Part shown: one piece after another, positions 8,690 through 17,084 of the stretch
How positions within the stretch are numbered: position 1 is the stretch's first letter
Layout: each line of letters begins with the position of its first letter
Assembly: GCF_004138165.1 (NCBI RefSeq)
Contig: NZ_RYFF01000018.1
Span: 38,585 to 102,584, forward strand
Length of the DNA: 64,000 nt
Direction: 5' to 3'
Source of the DNA: Candidatus Chloroploca sp. Khr17
GTDB taxonomy: Bacteria; Chloroflexota; Chloroflexia; Chloroflexales; Chloroflexaceae
The notes under the pieces: generated by a model
Told to the model about the DNA's origin: nothing
Database searches by the model: none
Seen by the model: only the letters and a program-made list of their open reading frames with translations
Made by a program: the position numbers and the translations under genes

Positions 8690-8766
8690 CGGGGCGTGGC
8701 TCAGCCCGGTAGAGCACCGCGTTTGGGACGCGGGGGTCGTGGGTTCAAATCCCTCCGCCCCGACCA
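8690..8766 (+). tRNA. tRNA-Pro (anticodon TGG)
   Basis: 77 nt including an encoded CCA. The acceptor stem CGGGGCG pairs with CGCCCCG. The anticodon stem CCGCG/CGCGG encloses the loop TTTGGGA, giving TGG. The T-loop TTCAAAT is canonical. The T-stem has one apparent U-U mismatch. A terminator hairpin follows at 8796-8834. Confidence 0.95.
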
Positions 8767-8795
8767 TTTTATCCTCTTGGTGAGGAAGTACCGGC

Positions 8796-8834
8796 ACCGG
8801 TGCCAGCGCTGAACAGGCTGGCACCGGTTTTTTT
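8796..8834 (+). terminator. Intrinsic terminator after tRNA-Pro
   Basis: Perfect 12-bp arms (8796-8807 and 8817-8828) followed by T7 (8828-8834). It ends 13 nt before the response-regulator ATG, so that gene probably depends on a promoter upstream of the hairpin and on read-through, or on one overlapping it. Confidence 0.88.
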
Positions 8835-8846
8835 GTGGAGAAACCG

Positions 8847-9548
8847 ATGCCAACCATCTTGCTCGTCGAAGATGAGACAACCCTCGCCGAAACGCTACGC
8901 TACAATCTTGAGCGCGAAGGCTACACAGTGCTGACGGCGACCGATGGGGTGCAGGGGCTGGAACTTGCCCGACGAGCACAGCCAGATCTGATGGTGCTTG
9001 ATATTATGCTACCCCGGCTTGATGGCTTCTCGGTCTGCCGTATTCTGCGGCAAGAGAGTGATCTACCGGTGATAATGCTAACTGCCCGGCAGGATGAGGT
9101 TGACCGGATCGCAGGGCTTGAACTAGGGGCCGATGATTATATCAGCAAGCCCTTTAGCCTCGGTGAGTTTCTCGCCCGTGTGCGCGCCATTATGCGGCGC
9201 ACCGAACGGCAGCCACGTACGTCCGCACGCGAGGTGCTTGAAGCAGGCATTATCAAGGTTGATACAAGTAGCCGCCGAGCCTGGTGTGAGAGTAGCGAAT
9301 TGACGTTGCCGCAGAAAGAGTTTGATCTGCTCACCTGCCTACTCCGTAACCGGGGCATCGCCCTCTCACGTGACCTCTTGCTCGAACGTGTCTGGGGGCT
9401 CGATTTCATTGGTGATAGCCGTACCGTCGACGTCCACATTCGCTGGCTGCGCGAGAAGATCGAACCCGATCCCGCACGTCCACGCTACATCCAGACCGTG
9501 CGGGGCATTGGGTATCGCTTTGAAGCCCCGGACGAAACACCGCTATGA
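8847..9548 (+). CDS. OmpR/PhoB-family response regulator
   Basis: 233 residues from ATG 8847 (GGAG 7 nt upstream); a GTG at 8835 is in frame but abuts the terminator T-run. The receiver domain (1-120) has the acidic pocket LVEDE (6-10), phospho-acceptor D52 in LDIMLPRLDG and the conserved lysine in SKPF. The C-terminal winged helix (about 135-230) has the RTVDVHIRWLREKIE and RGIGYRFE signatures. It is a DNA-binding regulator paired with the histidine kinase that overlaps it by 4 bp. Similarity to PhoB is family level only; no phosphate genes are nearby. Confidence 0.93.
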   Translation: MPTILLVEDETTLAETLRYNLEREGYTVLTATDGVQGLELARRAQPDLMVLDIMLPRLDGFSVCRILRQESDLPVIMLTARQDEVDRIAGLELGADDYISKPFSLGEFLARVRAIMRRTERQPRTSAREVLEAGIIKVDTSSRRAWCESSELTLPQKEFDLLTCLLRNRGIALSRDLLLERVWGLDFIGDSRTVDVHIRWLREKIEPDPARPRYIQTVRGIGYRFEAPDETPL

Positions 9549-10789
9549 CCCCGGTTGAACTCGTTCTTGCCATCGCATTATTGGTCAGTCTGGGACTGAG
9601 TGCATGGCTCTTCTTCCGTGGCAGGCAAAGAGCAGACCACAAGCCGCAGAACCAGACTTCCCCAAGCAAGGTTGCGCCATTGCGCCAGGCGGTGCCCGAA
9701 CCTGCCCTGCGTCCTGGGCCAAGTGATCCCATTGACCAGTTGAAGCATCCCCTCTTTCAAGCAGTTGCGGCAACCATTGACGTTGGCCTCGTTGTCGTGG
9801 ATGGCAACCGTCAGATGCGCTACCTTAACCGCAGCGCCAATGAAACCTTTGAACTAAACCGCCCGGTGCTCGGTCAAGGCTTGATCACCCTGCTCCGTGA
9901 TCATCAGGCCGATCTGCTGGTTGATGAAGTGTTGCGCGATGGCGAACCACGTCAGATGACCATGAAGCCAATCATCAGCGGGCGCATCTTGCGCCTCTCG
10001 TGCAACGCGCTGGAACCAGGTCAACCCGGATCAGGGGCCTTGATCTTGATCCGCGATCTGACCCAGATCAGCATGCTCGAGCGCTCGCGCCGCGACCTCG
10101 TTGCGAATGTCTCGCATGAACTACGCACCCCGCTTGCCTCTCTCAAACTCCTGGTTGAGACGGTGCAATCCGAGCCACCACCCGATGTAACACGCCGGAT
10201 GCTCGGGCAAATGACCGAAGAAGTTGATGCCATCACCCAACTCGTCGACGAACTGCACGAGCTCTCGCAGATCGAATCGGGGCGCGTGACGTTGAAACTG
10301 GCCCCAACCCCGGTCAGGCCGGTGATCGAGCGTGCGATCGAGCGCATCAAACCGCAGGCCGAGCGCAAACAGATCGCGGTCTCGGCAGAATATAGTCACG
10401 AGGATCTGCCGATCTTGATGGATGGGGATCGCATTGGTCAGGTCTTGCTCAACCTGCTGCACAACGCCGTCAAGTTCAGTTCACCCGGGGGCATCGTCGT
10501 CATCTGCACCCACCTCTTGAACAATGACGAAGGCGCGAACAATGGAACCACCAGCACATGGATCGAGATCAGTGTGCGTGATACCGGAGTGGGCATTCCG
10601 GCGCAGGATCTGCCGCGCATCTTCGAGCGGTTCTACAAAGTCGATCGCGCCCGTACGCGCAATGCCGGCGGCACCGGGCTCGGCCTAGCGATTGCCAAGC
10701 ACCTCGTTGAGGGGCACGGCGGGCGGTTGAGCGTTGACAGCATCGAAGGGCGGGGCAGCACCTTCAGCTTTACCCTGCCGACGGCGTAG
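9545..10789 (+). CDS. PhoR-like sensor histidine kinase
   Basis: 414 residues. One N-terminal membrane helix (about 6-24), a linker, a PAS-like domain (about 70-175), then the HisKA H-box DLVANVSHELRTPLASLK with H191 and a HATPase domain ending GGTGLGLAIAKHLVEGHGG (N, G1 and G2 boxes present). With a single membrane helix and no extracytoplasmic sensor it resembles PhoR or WalK-like kinases that sense through membrane partners or PAS ligands. It forms an operon with the preceding regulator (ATGA overlap). Its 3' end overlaps the convergent SpoIIE-type gene by 20 bp. Confidence 0.92.
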   Translation: MTPVELVLAIALLVSLGLSAWLFFRGRQRADHKPQNQTSPSKVAPLRQAVPEPALRPGPSDPIDQLKHPLFQAVAATIDVGLVVVDGNRQMRYLNRSANETFELNRPVLGQGLITLLRDHQADLLVDEVLRDGEPRQMTMKPIISGRILRLSCNALEPGQPGSGALILIRDLTQISMLERSRRDLVANVSHELRTPLASLKLLVETVQSEPPPDVTRRMLGQMTEEVDAITQLVDELHELSQIESGRVTLKLAPTPVRPVIERAIERIKPQAERKQIAVSAEYSHEDLPILMDGDRIGQVLLNLLHNAVKFSSPGGIVVICTHLLNNDEGANNGTTSTWIEISVRDTGVGIPAQDLPRIFERFYKVDRARTRNAGGTGLGLAIAKHLVEGHGGRLSVDSIEGRGSTFSFTLPTA

Positions 10790-12653
10790 CATTGCGTTTG
10801 ATGACAACCATCGTAATATCATCAGACTGATTCTGCCCATTGGCAAAAGCCGTCACACGGGCGAGGATGGCCTGAATAATCTCTTCCGGACTCCGCTGAT
10901 GATTGGCGATCAAGACTTCAGTCAAGCGCTCATCGCCAAAGAGCTCACGGGCCTGATTCATGGCCTCGGTGATGCCATCGGTATAAAAGAGCAGCACATC
11001 GCCGGGGGCCATCACAAACTCTTGCAACTCAAAGGTTGGTTCAGGCACAATGCCAAGCACAATGCCCTGGGCACGTAGCGGGCGTACCGTACGTGTAGCT
11101 GCTTGCCACAGCAACGGATAGTTGTGGCCGCCATTGGCAAAACTGACCAACCCGGTATTGATCTCGATGATCGCATAAAAACAGGTCACAAAAAGCCCGG
11201 CCCGTGAGTCGGCAAGGATCAGGCGATTCGCCCGCTCGAGCACCTCATCGGGGCGGCGTCCATCAATCGCCGTCGCACGAAGCAGCGTGCGCGAGAGGGC
11301 CATAAAGAGGGCCGCCGGCACACCTTTATCGGTCACATCGGCAATCACAACCCCGATGCGCTGTGCCGTCGAGGGGTCGGGCGATTCAGGTGTTGCTATC
11401 CGGGTGCCACCACGATAGACAACCGAAGAAGACTGTGCTTGCACAGAAGGGAAAGCGGATAGGGGCGTAGAACGTGCAGGCAACGGAATAAAATCGTAGA
11501 AATCGCCGCCAACCTGACGAGCCGCCCGGTAATAGGCCTCGATCTGATAGCCAGCCATGACCGGGCAACAGTTGGGCAAAAAACTCGCCTGGATCTCACG
11601 GGCGAGCTCAAGCTCTTGCTCAAGCTTTTCGCGGGCCATAGCCTCATACTGGAGGCGTTCACGTTCAAGGGTCTGCACAAGCAAATTAGAAAGAATGCCA
11701 AGCAACTGCGCTTCATCATCAAGAAACTGCCGCGGGCTACGGCTCGCCACCATCAGCGTCCCGACCGGGACGCCACCCAACTCTACCGGTAGCCCAAGAT
11801 AGCCTTTGAAGTGTTGCTGGCGCAGCAACGGTGGCAACTCAGCCAAGGCCTCATCACTCAAGCTGGTCGTGCGTTCGGGCAAATACCAAAGGTGGGGGCT
11901 AGAAGGATCGAGGGGCAACGGCCAGGGTGCATGCGCGGGAAGCTGCCAGCCATGCGCTGCCCGCAGCACCGCACGGCCGGCGAGTTCATCAGCCTCGACA
12001 AAAGCACAGGCATCGGCCTCGAGCAAACGGGTTCCCACCCGCGTCAAACGTTGCAGCGCAGGCTCAAGCGACTCACTCATCAAAAGATCCTGCGAGAGGG
12101 AGAGCAACGCACGTTGCTCTTGAACCCGACGCACCTTCACCTGTGCGTAGAGATGAAGGCGGGCCATCGCCATTCCGAGCATATGACCCGCGATGGTGAG
12201 CAACTGGAGATCGGCAGGCGCAAGGCGCCCCCAGCGCGTTGTGGCGACATTCAACAGCCCCAGCAACCCATCGGTACTGGTGATCGGAACCGAAGCGTGC
12301 TGAGCAAGGCCACGTTTATCACCGACGGCATCACGAAGGCGCGAACACTCTAGCATTGCCACCGAGTGTTCGAGTTTACCAGCCTGACAAAGATCCTGGC
12401 ATGTACAATCGCCATCCCAGGCTGGGCCAGGATAGGCAAGTGCCGGCGGCACATGGTGGCGCGCCGCCAGCGTATAGTGATCGCTCTCGTCTTTGAGAAA
12501 AATCCAGCCGGTTGTCAGCCCCATCAGGTCAACAATATGACCCAGGGCAATATCAAGCGTCTCGCGCAGATCCACCGCATGATGCAGTGTCTCGGCCAAA
12601 GCACTGAGAATCGCGAGATCATTGTTGCGTTGTTGCCTATCAAAAGGAGGCAT
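10770..12653 (-). CDS. GAF-domain SpoIIE/RsbU-type serine phosphatase
   Basis: 627 residues from the ATG at 12653; the frame extends to 12701 but there it overlaps the upstream methyltransferase. Two GAF-like domains fill roughly 20-165 and 180-335, a short helical linker follows (EAMAREKLEQELELAREIQ), then a PPM/SpoIIE phosphatase domain. Metal-site motifs are RQVGGDFYDF, VVIADVTDKGVPAALFMA, FANGGHNYPLL and FYTDGITEAMN. RsbU-type enzymes dephosphorylate anti-anti-sigma factors in partner-switching control. No RsbV/RsbW partner is adjacent. The methyltransferase gene lies 16 bp upstream. Confidence 0.88.
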   Translation of the reverse strand: MPPFDRQQRNNDLAILSALAETLHHAVDLRETLDIALGHIVDLMGLTTGWIFLKDESDHYTLAARHHVPPALAYPGPAWDGDCTCQDLCQAGKLEHSVAMLECSRLRDAVGDKRGLAQHASVPITSTDGLLGLLNVATTRWGRLAPADLQLLTIAGHMLGMAMARLHLYAQVKVRRVQEQRALLSLSQDLLMSESLEPALQRLTRVGTRLLEADACAFVEADELAGRAVLRAAHGWQLPAHAPWPLPLDPSSPHLWYLPERTTSLSDEALAELPPLLRQQHFKGYLGLPVELGGVPVGTLMVASRSPRQFLDDEAQLLGILSNLLVQTLERERLQYEAMAREKLEQELELAREIQASFLPNCCPVMAGYQIEAYYRAARQVGGDFYDFIPLPARSTPLSAFPSVQAQSSSVVYRGGTRIATPESPDPSTAQRIGVVIADVTDKGVPAALFMALSRTLLRATAIDGRRPDEVLERANRLILADSRAGLFVTCFYAIIEINTGLVSFANGGHNYPLLWQAATRTVRPLRAQGIVLGIVPEPTFELQEFVMAPGDVLLFYTDGITEAMNQARELFGDERLTEVLIANHQRSPEEIIQAILARVTAFANGQNQSDDITMVVIKRNATPSAG

Positions 12654-12669
12654 GCTCAACTCAACAGCA

Positions 12670-13320
12670 TTACTTCTTGCGGCTAAGTGCGACCCCATCA
12701 CGCAGCGGCAGGATCACCGACTCGAGCTGGGGATGGTTCATCAAGGTACGGTTGAACTGCTGAATACCACGCACCAGCGGTGGGGCATCCTCTTCAAGCA
12801 CCTGAGCGCTACAAAGCACATTATCAGCAATGAGTAACCCGCCCGAGCGCAGCAACGGAACACACAACTCAAGCGCCTCAAGGGCATGACCCTCACTCGA
12901 AGCACTCCGCAGCACATCAAGAAAGATCAGGTCATAATCATGGTCAAGCGTGGGCATCACCTCGGCCCATTCACCGTGGTGAATGGTCACCCTCTCACTG
13001 AGGCCCGCCTGAGCAATCAACTGCGAAGCAAATTCCACCCGATCAGCATGGCGTTCAATCGCCGTCAGATGCCCATCGGTCTGCTCGAGTGCCCGCAACA
13101 AATACATTGCGGCATAGCCGGTCGTAATCCCAATCTCAAGCGCCTTGCCGACCTTCATCGAGAGCGCCTGCAAATAAAGAAACTGGCCCTGCACGGGGCC
13201 AACCAGCGACAGACCGTGAACACGTGCACGTTCTTCAAGGGTAGCCAGAACCTCATCACGGGGCGGCATCAAATCGAGCAAATAGTCCTCAATCGCAATA
13301 TTCGTAATGTCGTAACGCAA
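12670..13320 (-). CDS. Class I SAM-dependent O-methyltransferase (caffeoyl-CoA OMT-like)
   Basis: 216 residues. The fold is clear from KALEIGITTGYAAMYLLRAL (motif I, SAM glycine loop), YDLIFLDVLRS (motif II, metal-binding Asp) and GGLLIADNVLCS (D-N motif). This matches the cation-dependent OMT3 family, whose members methylate catechol-type hydroxyls. The substrate cannot be read from sequence. It is the first gene of a two-gene minus-strand unit with the SpoIIE-type phosphatase. Confidence 0.88.
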   Translation of the reverse strand: MRYDITNIAIEDYLLDLMPPRDEVLATLEERARVHGLSLVGPVQGQFLYLQALSMKVGKALEIGITTGYAAMYLLRALEQTDGHLTAIERHADRVEFASQLIAQAGLSERVTIHHGEWAEVMPTLDHDYDLIFLDVLRSASSEGHALEALELCVPLLRSGGLLIADNVLCSAQVLEEDAPPLVRGIQQFNRTLMNHPQLESVILPLRDGVALSRKK

Positions 13321-13513
13321 AAGCTCACCTCACTCTATGCTATGCTTTACTGTTTTTTCAGGCATACGCACCATCCAGGCTTGCCGATGAAACAAGGAAC
13401 CACGAACAGTCCAGGAACAAAACAGCAACGCTTGGTTGATTTTGTACGCGATGATTGTATCACACTCCGCCCGGATCTGCGTAGGGCCCTGAGGTGAAGT
13501 CCTTGGCAGAGTG

Positions 13514-13522
13514 TGTTATAAT
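13514..13522 (+). promoter_or_regulatory. Extended -10 element upstream of tRNA-Gln
   Basis: TGTTATAAT (TGn plus TATAAT at 13517-13522) lies 10 bp upstream of the tRNA. The -35 region (about 13494-13500) is weak, which suits an extended -10 promoter. Confidence 0.6.
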
Positions 13523-13532
13523 GGAAACGTGG

Positions 13533-13606
13533 TGCCGGGTTGTGTAATGGTAGCACGGCGGACTTTGAATCCGTCTGTCCAGGTTCAAATCCTGGCCCGG
13601 CAGCCA
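13533..13606 (+). tRNA. tRNA-Gln (anticodon TTG)
   Basis: 74 nt including an encoded CCA. TGCCGGG pairs perfectly with CCCGGCA. The anticodon loop CTTTGAA gives TTG, and the T-arm TTCAAAT lies in a CCAGG/CCTGG stem. Confidence 0.95.
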
Positions 13607-13778
13607 CTGGATGTTGTCTGACTGGCAGAATCAAAGATGGAGCGTGGAGCACGTGCCCTACGGCATTTCCGATGACCGCCAGTACCGCTGATCACCGACG
13701 CAGTGGAGCACCGCTTCGCTGTGTTTCTTTTTTCTTGCTTCTGGTTGTGGATCAGTCATACAGATAAGGAACGAAGTG

Positions 13779-14717
13779 ATGGACGGTCGGCTACTCATCT
13801 TTAGCGGATCAGCCAACCCCGAGTTAGCAAAAGAGATTGCAACGTGTCTGCGTATGTCAGTTGGACGTGCGCTGGTTGGTCAGTTTAAGAACGGTGAGAC
13901 CAGGATCAAGATTCACGATAATGTCCGGGGCTGCGATGTCTTTGTGATTCAACCAACGTGCAATCCGGTCGATCATCACTTGATGGAGCTGTTGCTGATG
14001 ATCGATGCCCTGCGTCGGGCTTCCGCCAACCGGGTCACTGCGGTCATTCCCTACTATGGGTATGCCAAGCAAGAGAAGAAGACAGCCGGACGTGAGCCTA
14101 TTTCGGCCAAACTGGTGGCAAACCTGATCCGTATCGCTGGGGCTGATCGGGTATTGACGATGGATCTACACACCCCGGCCATCGAAGGTTTTTTTGATAT
14201 CCCAGTTGATCACCTGCAAGCTGGACCGCTGCTGGCTGATTATATTCACACCATGAATTTGTCAAATCCGGTTGTCGTTTCGCCGGATGCAGGTGGTGTA
14301 GGGCGAGCGAATCGCTTTCGTGAGCGCATGGGGGCGAATCTGGCGATTATTGCCAAACAACGCCCCGAGCCTGATACCTCCGAGGTGCTCGAAATGGTTG
14401 GTGAGGTCGAAGGCAAAACAGCGATCATTGTTGATGATATGATCTCAACTGGGGGTACCCTCGTTGAAGCCGCCGAGGCATTGATTGAGCGCGGAGCCAA
14501 CAAAGTCTATGCCTGCGCAACCCACGGCGTCTTTTCAGCCGATGCCCTCTCAATTATTGGACGCTCGGATCTGATCGAGACCTTGATTACCAATACGATC
14601 CCGCAAAGTAGCGAGGCTTCGTCGGCCCGCGTGCGCACGATTAGTGTCGCCCCGCTCTTCGCCGAAGCAATTATGCGTATTCATAAAGATCTCTCGCTGA
14701 GCGCCCTCTTTTCATAA
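13779..14717 (+). CDS. prs: Ribose-phosphate pyrophosphokinase (PRPP synthetase)
   Basis: 312 residues from ATG 13779, with AAGGA 8 nt upstream; a GTG at 13776 adds one residue. Full-length class I PRPP synthetase. Motifs include the N-terminal FSGSANPELA, the flexible loop PYYGYAKQEKKTAGREPISAK, MDLHTPAIEGFF, SPDAGGVGRANRF, and the PRPP loop IIVDDMISTGGTL. It makes PRPP from ribose-5-phosphate and ATP, the precursor for nucleotides and for histidine, whose genes are elsewhere in this window. A terminator-like hairpin follows. Confidence 0.95.
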   Translation: MDGRLLIFSGSANPELAKEIATCLRMSVGRALVGQFKNGETRIKIHDNVRGCDVFVIQPTCNPVDHHLMELLLMIDALRRASANRVTAVIPYYGYAKQEKKTAGREPISAKLVANLIRIAGADRVLTMDLHTPAIEGFFDIPVDHLQAGPLLADYIHTMNLSNPVVVSPDAGGVGRANRFRERMGANLAIIAKQRPEPDTSEVLEMVGEVEGKTAIIVDDMISTGGTLVEAAEALIERGANKVYACATHGVFSADALSIIGRSDLIETLITNTIPQSSEASSARVRTISVAPLFAEAIMRIHKDLSLSALFS

Positions 14718-14731
14718 GTTTGACCAGTTGA

Positions 14732-14753
14732 GTGCCCCTCGGAGGGGCGCTTT
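14732..14753 (+). terminator. Terminator-like hairpin after prs
   Basis: Stem GTGCCCC/GGGGCGC with loop TCGGA, followed by only three T residues. A modest terminator between prs and the CNNM gene. Confidence 0.6.
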
Positions 14754-14833
14754 GCCTGTGCTTCATTGTTGTACACGGCTTGAAGTCGTACCCGCTGCAC
14801 CGCACTGGCGGCAATTGGTCATTAGCAGAAGGA

Positions 14834-16240
14834 ATGATCTTGTTGGAGGACCCTGGCCCTAGTTTGTTGTTCGTTGGTATCGGCCTCTGCCTTGTGCTGC
14901 TGGCCTTTACGTCGGCGGTTGATGCTGCCTTTACCTCGATCAGTCGGCACCGCTTGCATACGCTCCTCGATCAGAGTAGCCCTCGAACGCATCGCACCAT
15001 TACCCGCTTGCTTGATGATCCTTATCGCTTCAAAACGACGATTCTGCTGCTCAATATCAGTCTGACTATTCTGGCAACCAGTCTGACGCTTGGGGTGGTC
15101 GGGTCCTCGAACCTGTGGGCGACGGTCGCCGGCTTGCTCGGCTTGCTGGTCGTGATGCTGACGATGAGCGAAGTGGTACCCAAAGCACTCGCCATACGCA
15201 ATCCAGCGGCAACGGCACGCCTGCTTGCGGCACCGATGAGTCTGCTTGTCGTTCTCCTAACACCTTTGATTGGCCTCGTCAGTCTGCCCCTCCGCCCACT
15301 GTACCGCTGGCTGAGCGGGAAAGACTCGCCAGCCACCCCGCTTGTCACCGAAGAAGAGCTGCGGATGCTGGTGAATGTTGGGGAAGAAGAGGGCTTCATC
15401 GAGCACGACGAGCGCGAGATGATCGAGAGCGTTTTTGAATTTGGCGATACGCTGCTGCGCGAGATTATGGTGCCCCGGGTCGATATTGTGGGGATTGAGC
15501 TTGAGTCGTCGCTCGAAGAAGCGCTCGATATGGTGAGTAACAGTGGTCATTCCCGCATTCCCGTCTACACCGAGACGATTGACCAGATCGTGGGGATCCT
15601 TTATGCCAAAGATCTTATCCCGATCCTCCGCCAGGGCAAACTCGATCAGACGCTTGAAAGCGTGCTCCGTCCAGCCCACTTTGTCCCTGAGACGATGAAG
15701 GTCAACGCGCTCCTCGAAGATTTGCAGCACCGCAAGGTGCATCTGGCCGTCATCGTCGACGAGTATGGCGGCACGGCCGGTCTGGCGACCATTGAAGACC
15801 TGATCGAACAGATTGTCGGCGAGATCCAGGACGAGTACGATACCGAAGGCCCATCAGTGCAACCACTGGCCGATGGAAGTTATCTTGTCAATGCGCGTGT
15901 CCCCATCTACGATATCAACGAGTTACTTGACCTCAGCATCACGTCGACGGCGGCTGAACGCATTGGTGGGCTTGTTTACGAGACCTTAGGACGGGTTCCA
16001 CGGGTAGATGATGAGATCGTGCTGGACGAATTGACGGTAAGGGTCTTGGCAGTGAAGGGGATTCGTGCCCAGAAACTGCAACTCATCCGCTCCTCGCCGG
16101 TACGCGACGAAACGTCCCATACACCGGGCACGCCCGATATTGTTGAGCCTAGTCCACCAGGGATGCCAAGTTCCAGTACCGCAAGGCTTGCCATCTCGAT
16201 GAGTATCTTGAACGAAGGAGGGAAGCATGACCCTGGTTGA
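14834..16240 (+). CDS. CNNM/CorC-type membrane protein (DUF21, CBS pair, CorC_HlyC)
   Basis: 468 residues from ATG 14834; the frame is open from 14732 but that part crosses the prs terminator. Order: DUF21 transmembrane domain (about 10-175), a CBS-domain pair (about 200-325, with LREIMVPRVDIVGIE and HSRIPVYTETIDQIVGILYAKDL), and a C-terminal CorC_HlyC domain (VDEYGGTAGLATIEDLIEQI) with a disordered tail. The family is linked to Mg2+ or Co2+ transport or efflux; the older haemolysin name is not informative. The last 14 bp overlap the cdd start, so the two are probably co-translated. Confidence 0.88.
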   Translation: MILLEDPGPSLLFVGIGLCLVLLAFTSAVDAAFTSISRHRLHTLLDQSSPRTHRTITRLLDDPYRFKTTILLLNISLTILATSLTLGVVGSSNLWATVAGLLGLLVVMLTMSEVVPKALAIRNPAATARLLAAPMSLLVVLLTPLIGLVSLPLRPLYRWLSGKDSPATPLVTEEELRMLVNVGEEEGFIEHDEREMIESVFEFGDTLLREIMVPRVDIVGIELESSLEEALDMVSNSGHSRIPVYTETIDQIVGILYAKDLIPILRQGKLDQTLESVLRPAHFVPETMKVNALLEDLQHRKVHLAVIVDEYGGTAGLATIEDLIEQIVGEIQDEYDTEGPSVQPLADGSYLVNARVPIYDINELLDLSITSTAAERIGGLVYETLGRVPRVDDEIVLDELTVRVLAVKGIRAQKLQLIRSSPVRDETSHTPGTPDIVEPSPPGMPSSSTARLAISMSILNEGGKHDPG

Positions 16241-16640
16241 CTACGAGGCGCTCGCTACCGCGGCGCAGAACGCCCGCAACCTGGCCTACGCGCCCTACTC
16301 ACGTTTTCAGGTTGGGGCAGCAGTCTTGACTGCGTCGGGCAAGATCTTTTGCGGCGGAAACATCGAGAACGCGGCCTATCCGTTGACGATGTGCGCTGAG
16401 CGCGTTGCCCTCTATAGTGCCTATGCCGCAGGCGAGCGTGAAATTCTGGCGCTGGCGGTGGTCACCGATACCGATGATGTTGCGAGCCCATGCGGGGCGT
16501 GTCGTCAGGTAATGATCGAGCTAGCACCACGGTGTGACGTACTACTGCTCAACATGCAAGGCCACCAGCGCTTAACGACACCGCACGCATTGTTGCCGCA
16601 TAGTTTTGGGCCGAGCCAGCTCGACGAAGCGAACCGCTAG
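16227..16640 (+). CDS. cdd: Cytidine deaminase
   Basis: 137 residues, typical of the tetrameric form. The zinc and catalytic motifs are intact: C55 and E57 in TMCAERVAL, C89 and C92 in PCGACRQVM, and the substrate-binding FCGGNIENAAY. It converts cytidine and deoxycytidine to uridine forms in pyrimidine salvage. It starts inside the end of the CNNM gene and is followed by a GC-rich hairpin. Confidence 0.95.
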   Translation: MTLVDYEALATAAQNARNLAYAPYSRFQVGAAVLTASGKIFCGGNIENAAYPLTMCAERVALYSAYAAGEREILALAVVTDTDDVASPCGACRQVMIELAPRCDVLLLNMQGHQRLTTPHALLPHSFGPSQLDEANR

Positions 16641-16658
16641 CATCTTGTGCCAACAACA

Positions 16659-16682
16659 AACGCCGCCCCTAGGGGCGGCGTT
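16659..16682. terminator. Terminator hairpin shared by cdd and the SRP RNA
   Basis: A 24-bp complete palindrome (AACGCCGCCCCT and its complement) followed by TTTT on the plus strand and preceded by AAA. It can serve cdd from the left and ffs from the right. Confidence 0.75.
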
Positions 16683-16697
16683 TTGGTATTTAAAGCT

Positions 16698-16789
16698 TTG
16701 GCACCTCCAAACACCCAGAGGAACGCACCTACCGTTGCTGCCTTTCGGCCCTGGCGGGGTTTAGCACGTATCTGCCGTTTTTCAGTGCC
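16698..16789 (-). ncRNA. ffs: Small (4.5S-type) signal recognition particle RNA
   Basis: Read on the minus strand, the SRP domain IV hallmark is plain: CCGCCAGGGCCGAAAGGCAG followed by CAACGGTAGG. The asymmetric loop, the GGAA-type apical loop (here CGAAAG) and the CAGCAACGG side match bacterial SRP RNAs. The 5' GGCAC and 3' GTGCC ends pair to close the molecule at about 92 nt. No Alu domain is present. A TATAAT promoter sits 7 nt before the start. With Ffh it targets membrane proteins to the translocon. Confidence 0.9.
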
Positions 16790-16795
16790 AGGGGT

Positions 16796-16825
16796 ATTAT
16801 ACCATATTCATGATCATGTTGATAA
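16796..16825 (-). promoter_or_regulatory. Promoter of the SRP RNA
   Basis: On the minus strand: -10 TATAAT (16796-16801), 18-bp spacer, -35 TTATCA (16820-16825). The start would fall at 16788-16789, matching the predicted RNA 5' end. Confidence 0.75.
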
Positions 16826-16857
16826 AAGGAGTAAGATCAGAGCAATGACAGTAGGCA

Positions 16858-17065
16858 TGTGGATAACGTGGATAACGTGAGTGATTCGCCAGCCCGATGC
16901 CGCAAAGCACGCTGGGCATAGATTGTGGATAGCCGATCACAAGGTGGGGAAAACTGTTGCTTCTCCTTGCCACAGTGAATTCTGTACACACATCGTCCAC
17001 GAGTCAAGCGAAGAGTTATCCACAATTGTCGAAAGTTATCCACAGATATGCGCCAGTTATCCACA
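16858..17065. other. DnaA-box cluster, candidate replication origin
   Basis: Six DnaA boxes lie in 208 bp of gene-free sequence. Four are perfect TTATCCACA: one on the minus strand (16858-16866) and three on the plus strand (17016-17024, 17036-17044, 17057-17065). Two have one mismatch, both minus strand (16867-16875 and 16924-16932). The three plus-strand boxes are spaced 20 and 21 bp, about two helical turns, and face away from the minus-strand group. The flank at 16790-16860 is AT-richer. dnaA itself is not in the window. Confidence 0.7.
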
Positions 17066-17084
17066 CAATCGTACGCTTTGAATG

